DNA of 64,000 nt from Mycobacterium sp. 1554424.7 (GTDB taxonomy: Bacteria; Actinomycetota; Actinomycetes; Mycobacteriales; Mycobacteriaceae). The stretch covers positions 120,558 through 184,557 of the forward strand of contig NZ_LZSE01000097.1 of assembly GCF_001665295.1 (NCBI RefSeq), in the 5' to 3' direction. This document shows positions 42,412 through 50,554 of this stretch, one piece after another. Within the stretch, counting starts at the first letter, position 1. Each line of letters opens with the position of its first letter. The notes beneath the pieces were generated by a model. The model was not told the origin of the DNA, ran no database searches, and saw nothing but the letters and a program-made list of their open reading frames with translations. A program made the translations under genes and the position numbers.

Positions 42412-42440
42412 TCTCGAATAATCGATATATGATCTCGAAT
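42412..42440. promoter_or_regulatory. Direct repeats in the ADH/IclR divergent promoter
   Basis: TCTCGAAT occurs at 42412-42419 and again at 42433-42440, a spacing of 21 bases (two helical turns), with AATCGATATATGA between. The patch is clearly AT-rich against the GC-rich background. It is a good candidate for the IclR binding region and one or both promoters. Confidence 0.45.
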
Positions 42441-42516
42441 GTTCGGTGTAACTGTATGAACCCCGCTCCGAGGGAGTCAAGACATTCGCGGATCTCCGTC
42501 TGCGCCCACCGCCCGG

Positions 42517-43377
42517 GTGCTCGACATCGTCGAGCTCCTCGCCCGGTCCGGGAACGCGCGGCTGCGATTCTCCGACGTCGTGCGCGAGCTGGATCTCACC
42601 CAGGCGACGGCCCACGCGATCCTCAAGACGCTGTGCGATCGTGGCTGGGCCACCCGCGATCCCGTCGCGAAGACGTTCACGCTGGGCCCGGCGCTGGCCG
42701 TGGTAACCGCGCGGACGGACACCGCGCGCCCGCTTGCACATGCCGCGCGTACCGCGGCGCTGCGACTGTCCCGCGACACGGGCTACGCCGGCTCCGTGGT
42801 CGAGCGATTCGGTGATTCGTTGGTGGTCACCGCCTTCGAGGGCGACCCCGCCACCCAGCCGGCGGGCATCCCGGGAGATCGCATCCCCTACGCGCCTCCC
42901 TTCGGCGTTGCGCTCGCGGCCTGGGACGCCGAGGAGGAACAACGAGCGTGGATCCGTCGCGGTGCCGGCGACAACACCGATCGCGTTGAGCGCCTCGAAC
43001 GCGTCCTGGCGCACACGCGCGAGCGCGGCTTCGACGTCGACTGGACCACCCCCGCGCTCGCCCAGGCCGTCCAAGTGGTCGCGACGCTGGACAGCGACGA
43101 GATGCCCACCCCGGTGCGGCACATCCTGGACCAGCTGCTCGTCGAATTCACCACCATCGGCTTCCTCTCCGACGACAACCCGGGTCGACGCAAGCAGCCG
43201 GTCGCGTCCATCGCGGCGCCCGTGTTCGATCATCGTGGCCAACCCGCGCTGATGCTGGCCGTGCATCCGCTGTGCCCGCTCAGCGCGAGGCAAATCCGGC
43301 TCATCGGCGAGAAACTCACCTACGAAACGGCGGCGATCGCACGATCTCTACACCCGCAGGTGGATCGCGCCGTCTAA
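42517..43377 (+). CDS. IclR family transcriptional regulator
   Basis: A 286-residue IclR regulator. The winged helix spans about 1-60 (LDIVELLARSGNARLRFSDV, then TQATAHAILKTLCDRGW), followed by the ligand-binding domain. GTG 42517 falls inside the usual first helix, so the real start may be upstream. ATT 42484, 7 bases after GGGAG, would add RGSPSAPTAR, just the sequence IclR proteins tend to have there. It is divergent from the ADH operon, which it probably controls, and 117 bases upstream of the MmgE/PrpD gene. Confidence 0.85.
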   Translation: MLDIVELLARSGNARLRFSDVVRELDLTQATAHAILKTLCDRGWATRDPVAKTFTLGPALAVVTARTDTARPLAHAARTAALRLSRDTGYAGSVVERFGDSLVVTAFEGDPATQPAGIPGDRIPYAPPFGVALAAWDAEEEQRAWIRRGAGDNTDRVERLERVLAHTRERGFDVDWTTPALAQAVQVVATLDSDEMPTPVRHILDQLLVEFTTIGFLSDDNPGRRKQPVASIAAPVFDHRGQPALMLAVHPLCPLSARQIRLIGEKLTYETAAIARSLHPQVDRAV

Positions 43378-43494
43378 GTTTCCGCGCCCTTCGCGCCCAA
43401 CGTGAAACGGCTGCGAGAAAATGGCGAAAATCTCGCAACAGCTGCACACTCGGCGATCCAGCGCGAGGGCTGCCCCGGGGAAGGACGAAAACCG

Positions 43495-44901
43495 ATGGCG
43501 CACAAGTACGTTGTGGATGATCTCGCGGCTTTTGTCGTCGCCGCCGAACAGGCGGACCTGACCGGACAACCCCGGGCCTTGCTGAAACGCAACGTGCTGG
43601 ACAGCGTCGCCTGCGCCGTCGGCTCGCTGGACGGTGAGCTGATCGCCACGATTCGCGAACACACCGACCAGTTCAGCGGCGTCCCCACAGCGACACTCGT
43701 CGGCGGCGGGCGGGCCTCGGTCGATCAGGCGGCGTTCTTCAACGCGGTCCTGGTGCGCTACCCCGATCTGCTCGAAACCTATCTGACGGTGGGGGGACTG
43801 TGCCATCCCGCCGACAACTTCGGCGCGATCCTGGCCGTGGCCGAGCACGTCAACGCCAGCGGCGCCGATTTCCTGCTGGCCCTCGCGGTCGCCTACGAGA
43901 TCCAATGCCGGTTCAGCGCGCAGGTTCCCGTGATGGCGCGCGGGCTCAATCACGCACTGCAACTGGCGATGTCGGTCGCGGCGGGATCGGCGAAACTGCT
44001 GGGGCTCGACGCCGAACAGACCGCCAACGCGATTGCCGCCGCCACCGCCGACAACGTGTCGCTCGCGGCCGTGCACACCGAACCGGTCTCGAACTGGAAG
44101 GGCATCTCGCCCGCGATCACCGGCATGCGCGCGGTGTACACGACGATGTTGGCCGGCCGCGGCATCACCGGACCCAAGGCGCTGTTCGATGGCCCGCACG
44201 GCCTGGTGGAGCTCTTCGATCAGCCCATCGACTTCCACACCGCCGACCGCACGCTCGGCTGCGTCGAGCAGACCTACCTGAAGCAGTACTGCTCACTTAT
44301 CCACGGGCAGGCCGTCATTGACGCGGTCTTGGCGATCCGCGGCGATTTCGACCTGCGTGGCGAGGACGTCGCTCGGGTGACCGTCGAGGTCTTCCAGGGC
44401 GCCTACGACTTCGCCGGCGGGGGAGCGTACGGCGCCAAGGATCATCCGCTGACCAAGGAGCAGGCCGACTACAACCTGAAATATCTCAGCGCGGTGGCGC
44501 TGTTCGACGGGGGCGTCGGTCCCGCACAGATCGAGACGGAACGCCTGCTGCACGGCGACGTTCAGGACCTGCTGGCCCGGGTCGACGTCAAGGCCGCGCC
44601 CGACCTGACCGAGGCCTACCCGCAACGCACCGCGGCCCGAGTGCACGTGGTCATGCGCGACGGGCGGGAATTCGGCCGCGAGCAGAGCGATTACGAGGGA
44701 TCGCCCACCCGGCCGATGTCCTGGGAGCGCGTCGTCGACAAGTTCGGCTGGCTCGCCGAGCCGTTCTGCGACGAAGCGCTGCGCGACGACATCGTCGCCG
44801 CTGTCGACCACCTCGATGAGATCCCCGTCGCCGAGTTCGCCGCGCTGCTCGGCGCGGTCAGCCCCAGCGCCCGGCGCCGACGCGGCAGGGTGCGCTTCTG
44901 A
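43495..44901 (+). CDS. MmgE/PrpD family protein
   Basis: A 468-residue protein of the MmgE/PrpD (2-methylcitrate dehydratase-like) fold: ALLKRNVLDSVACAVG in the N-terminal helical domain, GGLCHPADNFGAILAVAEHV mid-chain, and a C-terminal domain with PMSWERVVDKFGWL. True PrpD dehydrates 2-methylcitrate; many family members act on other hydroxy-acids. No prpC or prpB is adjacent, so methylcitrate is not implied. ATG 43495 follows a GGAAGGACG ribosome site. It lies beside IclR and opposite the ADH operon, so it may act in the same pathway. Confidence 0.87.
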   Translation: MAHKYVVDDLAAFVVAAEQADLTGQPRALLKRNVLDSVACAVGSLDGELIATIREHTDQFSGVPTATLVGGGRASVDQAAFFNAVLVRYPDLLETYLTVGGLCHPADNFGAILAVAEHVNASGADFLLALAVAYEIQCRFSAQVPVMARGLNHALQLAMSVAAGSAKLLGLDAEQTANAIAAATADNVSLAAVHTEPVSNWKGISPAITGMRAVYTTMLAGRGITGPKALFDGPHGLVELFDQPIDFHTADRTLGCVEQTYLKQYCSLIHGQAVIDAVLAIRGDFDLRGEDVARVTVEVFQGAYDFAGGGAYGAKDHPLTKEQADYNLKYLSAVALFDGGVGPAQIETERLLHGDVQDLLARVDVKAAPDLTEAYPQRTAARVHVVMRDGREFGREQSDYEGSPTRPMSWERVVDKFGWLAEPFCDEALRDDIVAAVDHLDEIPVAEFAALLGAVSPSARRRRGRVRF

Positions 44902-44948
44902 CACCCCGCCCCCTTGCGTCGTTCGCCGCGGGCGTTGAATGATCGGCC

Positions 44949-45713
44949 ATGCGCAAAGATCGCGGCATCAACCGGTGGGAATTGGTCACCTGCGCGGTGG
45001 CGGGGCACGTGACGTACGCGCCGGACGAGCAGGCGCTCGCCGAGAGGCTCAGCGGCACCACGGGGCTGGGCGAAGTCTGGCGCTGCCTGCGGTGCGGGGA
45101 ATTCATCGTCGGCGAACCACACGGCCGGGGCCACGCCGACGAGGCGCCGATGATCATGCGCGGCAAGGCTTTACGCCAGGCCATCATCATTCGTGCGCTC
45201 GCGGTCGAACGGCTGTTCCGGGCGGTGGTCATCGCGCTGGCCGCGTATGCCGTCTGGAAATTCCGCGGCGCACGCGGGGCGATCCAGGCCACCCTGGACC
45301 GTGACCTTCCGATCTTCCGCGCGGCGGGGTTCAAGGTCGATCAGATGACGATCGTGCATGAGCTGGAAAAGGCGCTGGCCACCAAGCCATCCACCTTGGC
45401 CCTGCTGACCTTGATGCTGGTCGTCTACGCGCTGATCGAGCTCATCGAGGGCGTCGGCCTTTGGTTGCTGAAGCGCTGGGGCGAGTACTTCGCGGTGGTG
45501 GCGACGTCGGTCTTCCTGCCTTTGGAAATCCACGACCTCGCCAAGGGCATCACGATGACCCGCTTGGTCACCTTCACGATCAACGTGGCCGCCGTGGTCT
45601 ACCTGCTGATATCGAAACGGCTGTTCGGGCTGCGGGGCGGTCGCAAGGCCTACGACGAGGAGCGCCGGGGCGAGCAGCTGCTCGACGTCGAGCGCGCCGC
45701 CGCCACGGCCTGA
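44949..45713 (+). CDS. DUF2127 membrane protein with an N-terminal Cys/His motif
   Basis: A 254-residue protein. The first 50 residues contain CAVAGH and WRCLRCGEF, giving a Cys/His-Cys-x2-Cys set that could bind zinc. The rest is the DUF2127 membrane domain with about four hydrophobic segments (LFRAVVIALAAYAVWKF, LALLTLMLVVYALIEL, YFAVVATSVFLPL and VTFTINVAAVVYLLI). The function is unknown. The next gene starts immediately after its stop, so it is coupled with an SDR. Confidence 0.8.
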   Translation: MRKDRGINRWELVTCAVAGHVTYAPDEQALAERLSGTTGLGEVWRCLRCGEFIVGEPHGRGHADEAPMIMRGKALRQAIIIRALAVERLFRAVVIALAAYAVWKFRGARGAIQATLDRDLPIFRAAGFKVDQMTIVHELEKALATKPSTLALLTLMLVVYALIELIEGVGLWLLKRWGEYFAVVATSVFLPLEIHDLAKGITMTRLVTFTINVAAVVYLLISKRLFGLRGGRKAYDEERRGEQLLDVERAAATA

Positions 45714-46559
45714 ATGGGTACCTACGCGATAACCGGATCGGCGTCCGGGATGGGCCGTGAGGCCGCGCAACGTCTCCGCGCCGACGGGCATACCGTGATC
45801 GGTGTCGACGTGGAGGACGCGGACGTGGTCGCCGACTTGTCGACCCCGCACGGCCGCGAGGCGGCCGCCGACGGCATCCTGGCGGCCTGCGGCGGCAAGC
45901 TCGAGGGCGCAATTCTGGCCGCCGGCCTGGGCCCGAGCCGGGGCCGCGACCGGGCCCGGCTGATCGCTCAGGTCAACTACCTCGGCGTGGTGGATCTGCT
46001 CGTCGCCCTGCGCCCGGTGCTGGCCGCGGCTGAACGCGCCAAAGTCGTCGTCGTCTCAAGCAATTCCACGACGACCGTGCCCGCCGTACCCGGGCGCACC
46101 GTGCGAGCGTTGCTCGCCCACGACGCGGACAAGGCGGTGCGGTCGGTGCGGCCGTTCGGGCCGGCCGCGACGACGATGATGTACGCCGCATCGAAAATCG
46201 CCGTGGCCCGGTGGGTGCGCCGGCACGCGGTGCTGCCCGAATGGGCCGGCTCGGGCGTGCGCCTGAACGCCCTGGCGCCGGGCGCCATCATGACGCCCCT
46301 GCTGGAAGAACAGCTGTCGGACCCCAGGCAGGCCAAGGCGGTCCGGTCTTTCCCGATCCCGGTCGGCGGTTTCGGCGACGCTGGGCACCTGGCCGAGTGG
46401 ATGCGCTTCATGCTGTCGGATTCCGCCGACTTCCTTTGCGGCAGCGTCATTTTCGTGGACGGCGGGACCGACGCGTACTTCCGGGCCGACGACTGGCCCA
46501 GGCCGGTACCTGCGCATCGGCTGTTCGGCTATCTGCGGCGGTTCAGAACCAAACCGTGA
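45714..46559 (+). CDS. SDR family oxidoreductase
   Basis: A 281-residue SDR. The start ATG 45714 directly follows the DUF2127 stop. It has TGSASGMG (7-14), an active-site YAASK near 161 (MMYAASKIAVARWVRRHA) and the ending GSVIFVDGGTDAYFR. It resembles the 3-alpha-hydroxysteroid-dehydrogenase/carbonyl-reductase-like SDRs with a shortened N-terminal half. The substrate is unknown. A good terminator follows 27 bases after the stop. Confidence 0.86.
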   Translation: MGTYAITGSASGMGREAAQRLRADGHTVIGVDVEDADVVADLSTPHGREAAADGILAACGGKLEGAILAAGLGPSRGRDRARLIAQVNYLGVVDLLVALRPVLAAAERAKVVVVSSNSTTTVPAVPGRTVRALLAHDADKAVRSVRPFGPAATTMMYAASKIAVARWVRRHAVLPEWAGSGVRLNALAPGAIMTPLLEEQLSDPRQAKAVRSFPIPVGGFGDAGHLAEWMRFMLSDSADFLCGSVIFVDGGTDAYFRADDWPRPVPAHRLFGYLRRFRTKP

Positions 46560-46585
46560 TGGGCCCGTCGCGGCACCGCGAATGT

Positions 46586-46609
46586 GCCCGACGCCACAAT
46601 CGGGCTTTT
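46586..46609 (+). terminator. Intrinsic terminator after the DUF2127-SDR operon
   Basis: GCCCGA (46586-46591) pairs with TCGGGC (46600-46605) across an 8-base loop and is followed by TTTT. It is one of the few hairpins in this window with a U-tract. It lies 27 bases after the SDR stop. Confidence 0.7.
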
Positions 46610-46705
46610 CGTGACGTTTACCGCGGCGCGGCGCGCCCGTAAAACCGCTGCGGTGCAATTCAATTAGTCGGCGAACTGGCCGAATGGACAAGGGAACGGA
46701 TAACC

Positions 46706-46870
46706 GTGCCATCACTGCAGTACTGGATGAGCCAGAGCCCGGCCAACCTCGACGTAGTCGCCCCGATCAAGGCGCGCGCGTGCGACGCTCTGCTGGCCGT
46801 GCTGAAAAGCAGGAGCCGCCCAGGGGCCGAGCTTCCCCGGATCATGACCCGGGGGGTTGAGCGCTGCTGA
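46706..46870 (+). CDS. Possible 54-residue hypothetical protein
   Basis: GTG 46706, 10 bases after AAGGGA, opens a 54-codon frame (MPSLQYWMSQSPANLDVV at its start) with reasonable high-GC codon use for about 40 codons. No family is recognised. It overlaps the 3' end of the convergent CGNR gene by 29 bases and may be a decayed fragment. Confidence 0.25.
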   Translation: MPSLQYWMSQSPANLDVVAPIKARACDALLAVLKSRSRPGAELPRIMTRGVERC

Positions 46871-47459
46871 CGGCCTGCCGCCCTTGCGCCGCGCGGTCGC
46901 GTTCGCGTCGACGGGCGCGTGACGCCCGCAAATTCGCGGCGTTCCCGCACGTCTTCACGTCGTGCCACACCCCGCTGTTGTTCTTCGAGCGGTCATAAAA
47001 CGTCGACGCGCAGCCGGGGTTGTGGCATTGCTTGATCCGTCGCCAGGTGCCGTCGCGCTGGCTCAGCAGAATCTCTCCCCACAGCGCCGAGGCCAGCCAA
47101 CGCCAGCCGGTTCCGGCGGGTTCGAGCCGTACCTCGCCGGTCTCCGACAGCGTCAAGGAGGCCGAGGCGGCGCCCGTCTGTGGTTCCCCCGCGACCAAGC
47201 CGGCGATGGTGTCGCGCAGGGAGCGAAGCTTCGCCACGTCCGCGTCAGTGAGGGCTGGCGGCTGCACGTCCAGGCCGCGTGCGGCCGACCAAGTCCGCAC
47301 CGCGCCGACCACCCAGTCCCGCGCGAGCGCGGGCTCGGCCAGCAGGTCCGGCCCATAGTGCTGGATGGCCACCGTGTTGAGAAAGTCCTGTACCAGACCC
47401 AGTCCGCCGGGGGCCGGGGCGAGCTCGTACCGCTGTGACGCACGCCATGTAGTAGACAT
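46842..47459 (-). CDS. CGNR zinc-finger regulator (ABATE domain)
   Basis: A 205-residue protein. The N-terminal ABATE-type domain (about 1-120) with GLGLVQDFLNTV is followed by the CGNR zinc finger: CHNPGCASTFYDRSKN, then CGNAANLRASRARRRE. These proteins are putative stress-linked regulators. ATG 47459 (MSTTW) is preferred to TTG 47465. It is divergent from an SDR 85 bases away, its likely target. Confidence 0.85.
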   Translation of the reverse strand: MSTTWRASQRYELAPAPGGLGLVQDFLNTVAIQHYGPDLLAEPALARDWVVGAVRTWSAARGLDVQPPALTDADVAKLRSLRDTIAGLVAGEPQTGAASASLTLSETGEVRLEPAGTGWRWLASALWGEILLSQRDGTWRRIKQCHNPGCASTFYDRSKNNSGVWHDVKTCGNAANLRASRARRRERDRAAQGRQAVSSAQPPGS

Positions 47460-47544
47460 ATCCAAAATATACTTGCCTATGTCGCGAGCGTCAACTATGG
47501 TGACAGAGCCAAAGCACTTTTAGATACGTCAAGGAGCACATATC

Positions 47545-48237
47545 ATGGTCAACATCCAAGGCTCGACGGTCGTGGTAACCGGCGGGCAGCGCGGTCTCGG
47601 CAAGGCCATCGTGGACGAGTTTCTGCAGCGGGGCGCGGCGAAGGTCTACGCGACCGCGAGGGCGCCCAAGCCCAGCGAGGATCCGCGGTTGGTCAGCCTC
47701 GAGCTGGACGTCACGAAGCCGGATTCCGTTGCGGCGCTGGCCGCTACGGCGTCCGACGCCGACATCGTCATCAACAACGCCGGGATCATCGGTGCGTCGA
47801 AGTTGCTCGGCAGCGACCTCGAGGAGGTGCGCACGGTGTTCGAGACGAACTACTTCGGCGCGCTTCGGGTCGCGAAGGCGTTCGCGCCGATCCTGGCCGA
47901 CAACGGCGGCGGAGCCCTGGTCAACACCCTTTCAATCCTGTCCTGGGTGGCCGGCTTCGGCGGCTACGGCGACTCCAAGGCGGCCTTGTGGGCGGCGACG
48001 AACTCGCTGCGCATCGAGCTCGAAAAGCAGGGCACGCTCGTCACCGGCGCGCACCTGAGCTTCACCGAGACCGAAATGACCTCCGGCTTCGACGCGCCGA
48101 AGAATGACCCACGCGATGTCGCGCGGCAGATCGTCGACGGCATCGAACGCGGCGACGTGGAGGTGCTAGCCGACGACGACACCCGGCACGTGAAGGCCGC
48201 GCTGTCCGGGCCGGTCGAGGCGCTCCGGGTCGGCTAA
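47545..48237 (+). CDS. SDR family oxidoreductase
   Basis: A 230-residue SDR. It starts at ATG 47545 after CAAGGAGC. TGGQRGLG (12-19) is the nucleotide loop, and NNAG and YGDSK (about 140-144) complete the set. A short C-terminal half lacks the usual last strand and ends EALRVG. This compact form is common in mycobacterial SDRs beside CGNR or TetR regulators. The substrate is unknown; it is divergent from the CGNR regulator. Confidence 0.87.
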   Translation: MVNIQGSTVVVTGGQRGLGKAIVDEFLQRGAAKVYATARAPKPSEDPRLVSLELDVTKPDSVAALAATASDADIVINNAGIIGASKLLGSDLEEVRTVFETNYFGALRVAKAFAPILADNGGGALVNTLSILSWVAGFGGYGDSKAALWAATNSLRIELEKQGTLVTGAHLSFTETEMTSGFDAPKNDPRDVARQIVDGIERGDVEVLADDDTRHVKAALSGPVEALRVG

Positions 48238-48350
48238 CCGGGGCGGGCGCGTAAATGGCCTGTCCGAAGGCAGATCCCCGTCTCCTGACGGTGGGTCAAG
48301 CAGGCCGTGGGGGCCTCACCCATGGGCTTGCTGCACTTCGGACAGGCCAC
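48234..48350 (-). CDS. Candidate 38-residue Cys/His (zinc-binding) mini-protein
   Basis: From GTG 48350 the minus strand encodes 38 residues containing ACPKCSKPM, then ACLTHRQET, then GICLRTGH. The ligand set is Cys-x2-Cys, Cys-x2-His and Cys-x4-His, spaced like a small zinc ribbon. The stop overlaps the stop of the convergent SDR. No clear ribosome site is seen. Its two ends are also a perfect 13-base inverted repeat (48257-48269 / 48336-48348), so an RNA element is a rival explanation. Confidence 0.4.
   Translation of the reverse strand: MACPKCSKPMGEAPTACLTHRQETGICLRTGHLRARPG
48257..48348. repeat. 92-base element bounded by 13-base inverted repeats
   Basis: GGCCTGTCCGAAG (48257-48269) and CTTCGGACAGGCC (48336-48348) are perfect complements enclosing 66 bases, in which CAAGC/GCTTG can pair again. 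It could be a long hairpin (terminator or small RNA), a terminal-repeat mini-element, or a by-product of the Cys/His coding sequence. No target-site duplication is visible at the edges. Confidence 0.5.
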
Positions 48351-48431
48351 CGGGCTCGACGGCCGAGGGTCCCCGACGGTCCGCCGAAAGTCACGTCCGC
48401 GCCGTTCCGGTTGGCATGTTTGGATGGCGAC

Positions 48432-48884
48432 ATGGAATCGGAACGCATCGTGAGCGCCACCCGCGTCATCTCGGCGAGCGCCGAGCGGATTTTCGAACTG
48501 ATCGCCGATCCCGCTCTCCAGCCCAGCTGGGACGGCAACGACAACCTCGCCTCGGCGGCCCCCGGCCAACGGGTGCGCCAGGTCGGTGACGTGTTCAAGA
48601 CGACGCTGACCAACGGCGCCGTGCGGGAGAACCACGTCGTGGAATTCATCGAAGGCACCAAGATCGCCTGGCGCCCGGCCGAACCGAAAAAGCTGCCGCC
48701 CGGCCACCTGTGGCGCTGGGAACTGCACCCGATCAACGCGACGCTCACCAGCGTGACCCACACGTATGACTGGACGGAACTGACCGACAGCACCCGGATC
48801 GCCAGGGCGAGCTCGACCACGTCCGACATGCTGCGCGAGTCGATCGACCGGCTCGCCACGCTCGCCCAGGCAAGCGACGGCTGA
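48432..48884 (+). CDS. SRPBCC (polyketide cyclase-like) family protein
   Basis: A 150-residue START-like fold protein starting MESERIVSATRVISASAERI, the standard family opening, with LWRWELHP mid-chain and the C-terminal helix MLRESIDRLATLA. It starts at ATG 48432; the open frame further upstream crosses the inverted-repeat element. The next SDR starts one base after its stop, so the two are coupled. It binds an unknown hydrophobic ligand. Confidence 0.82.
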   Translation: MESERIVSATRVISASAERIFELIADPALQPSWDGNDNLASAAPGQRVRQVGDVFKTTLTNGAVRENHVVEFIEGTKIAWRPAEPKKLPPGHLWRWELHPINATLTSVTHTYDWTELTDSTRIARASSTTSDMLRESIDRLATLAQASDG

Positions 48885-48885
48885 C

Positions 48886-49692
48886 ATGGCCCTCCCGCCG
48901 CCGGGCGCCGACCGCGCCGCCATCGTGACCGGCGCGTCGTCAGGAATTGGCGAACAGTTCGCCGGGATCCTCGCGGCGCGCGGCTATCAGGTGGTGCTGG
49001 TGGCCCGCAGCGCCGACCGCCTCGAGGCGCTGGCCGGGCGGTTGGGCGCGCAAGCGCACCCGCTGCCGGCCGACCTGTCCGATCGGGCCGAGCGGGCGGG
49101 CCTGCCGGACCGCGTCGCGGCCCTCGGCCTGACTCCGGACATCCTGGTCAACAACGCCGGCCTTTCCACGGTGGGCCTCGTCGCGAAATCCGTTCCGGAG
49201 CAAGAACTCAACCTCGTCGAGGTCGACGTGGCCGCGGTGGTGGACCTGTGCAGCCGGTTCCTGCCGGGAATGGTCGACCGCGGTCGCGGCGCCGTGCTGA
49301 ACGTGGCGTCGGTCGCCGGGTTGGGTCCGCTGCCGGGCCAGGCCGCGTACGGCGGCGCGAAGGCGTTCGTGTTGTCCTACACCCACAGCCTGCGGGGTGA
49401 GCTGCGCGGCACCGGGGTCAGCGCGACCGCGCTGTGCCCGGGGCCGGTGGATACCGGATTCGGCGAGGCCGCCGGTTTCTCCAAGGAGGAGGCCGAATCG
49501 GCCCTGCCACGGGTGATGTGGGTGCCCGCCGACAAGGTGGCGCAGGCCGGAATCGACGGGCTCGCGGCCGGCAAGGCCGTCGTCGTTCCGGGCCGCGTGA
49601 ACCGGGTGGCGTCGGCGTTCTTCCGGGTCGCGCCCCCCGAGCTGTTGCTGCCGGTGCTGAGGCGCGGCCACCCGGCCTTCAAACGGGACTGA
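48886..49692 (+). CDS. SDR family oxidoreductase
   Basis: A 268-residue SDR. TGASSGIG (15-22), NNAG (about 91-94), the Ser region NVASVAG and YGGAK (about 156-160) are all present. CPGPVDTGFGEAAG and a C-terminal helix near VNRVASAFFRVAPP resemble the DltE-like or 17-beta-HSD12-like group acting on acyl or steroid substrates. It is coupled to the SRPBCC gene upstream. Confidence 0.88.
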   Translation: MALPPPGADRAAIVTGASSGIGEQFAGILAARGYQVVLVARSADRLEALAGRLGAQAHPLPADLSDRAERAGLPDRVAALGLTPDILVNNAGLSTVGLVAKSVPEQELNLVEVDVAAVVDLCSRFLPGMVDRGRGAVLNVASVAGLGPLPGQAAYGGAKAFVLSYTHSLRGELRGTGVSATALCPGPVDTGFGEAAGFSKEEAESALPRVMWVPADKVAQAGIDGLAAGKAVVVPGRVNRVASAFFRVAPPELLLPVLRRGHPAFKRD

Positions 49693-49697
49693 AGCGC

Positions 49698-50444
49698 TCA
49701 GCTGTTCTTACCGCGCACCCACTGGAACGTGCCGTAGCTCTTGACCCGCACGCTGGCGAATCCGTTGTCTTCCAGGATGTCGGCGATTTCGTCGTCGTCG
49801 AACACGTGCGCCCCGACGTTCGGCAGCTTTTGCCAAAGCCTGGCGGCCTGCCCGACGGTGGGCACCATGATGGCCAGCCGGCCGCCCGGCCTCAGCACCC
49901 GGGCCATCTCGGCCAGCGCCGTCGCGGGATTCGGAACCAGCTGCAGCACGGCCGTCGAAACGACCGCGTCAATGGTGTTGTCGCGCAGCGGAAGTCGCTG
50001 CGCGTCCGCCTTGATGAAGCCGACCTGCGGCCCGGCCTCGTTACGGACGGCGCGGGCCAGCATGGCCTCGGAGATGTCGACGCCGAGGGCCACCCCCTCC
50101 GGGCCCGCCGCGCGCGCCAGCGACGCCGTGACGTTGCCGGGGCCCGAGCCGATGTCCAGCGCCACACCGCCAGGCGGGATGCTCAGCCACTCGAGAGGCA
50201 GTTGCCACGCGCTGATCAGCCGGCGCGACAGGGCCTGGGCGTTGTCGTAGAGCATCGACCCGATCGGTGACGCCCACGCCGCCTGTATCGGACCGGTGTT
50301 CTTCGGGACGGCGTCGTCGTCGGCCGAGCCGGCGCCGAGCAGATCCAGGTACCCCTTGCTCACGTCGGGATCCGCCGGCGGGTCGGCAAGTAGATCAAGC
50401 GCTCGGCGCAGCGCGGGCGGCAGCGAGACATGCACGTCGGTCAC
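49698..50444 (-). CDS. Class I SAM-dependent methyltransferase
   Basis: A 248-residue methyltransferase: ALDIGSGPGNV is the SAM loop, followed by GVALGVDISEAML and FIKADAQRLPL, then the strand near DAVVSTAVLQLVPNPAT and the late LRPGGRLAIMVP. The start is GTG 50444, 5 bases after AAGGAG. A longer frame to 50522 has no ribosome site. It resembles ubiE-like enzymes methylating small molecules. The cyclase gene lies upstream on the same strand after 110 bases. Confidence 0.85.
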   Translation of the reverse strand: MTDVHVSLPPALRRALDLLADPPADPDVSKGYLDLLGAGSADDDAVPKNTGPIQAAWASPIGSMLYDNAQALSRRLISAWQLPLEWLSIPPGGVALDIGSGPGNVTASLARAAGPEGVALGVDISEAMLARAVRNEAGPQVGFIKADAQRLPLRDNTIDAVVSTAVLQLVPNPATALAEMARVLRPGGRLAIMVPTVGQAARLWQKLPNVGAHVFDDDEIADILEDNGFASVRVKSYGTFQWVRGKNS

Positions 50445-50554
50445 GGGCACTCCTTCGATCAAAAACCAAGTGGTGCAGCAGGAATCGAGGTGGGCGCCGT
50501 GTATGAGGTTCGGCTCCGACATACCCCTGCTGGCAGCCTACGCCGACCCGCCAG

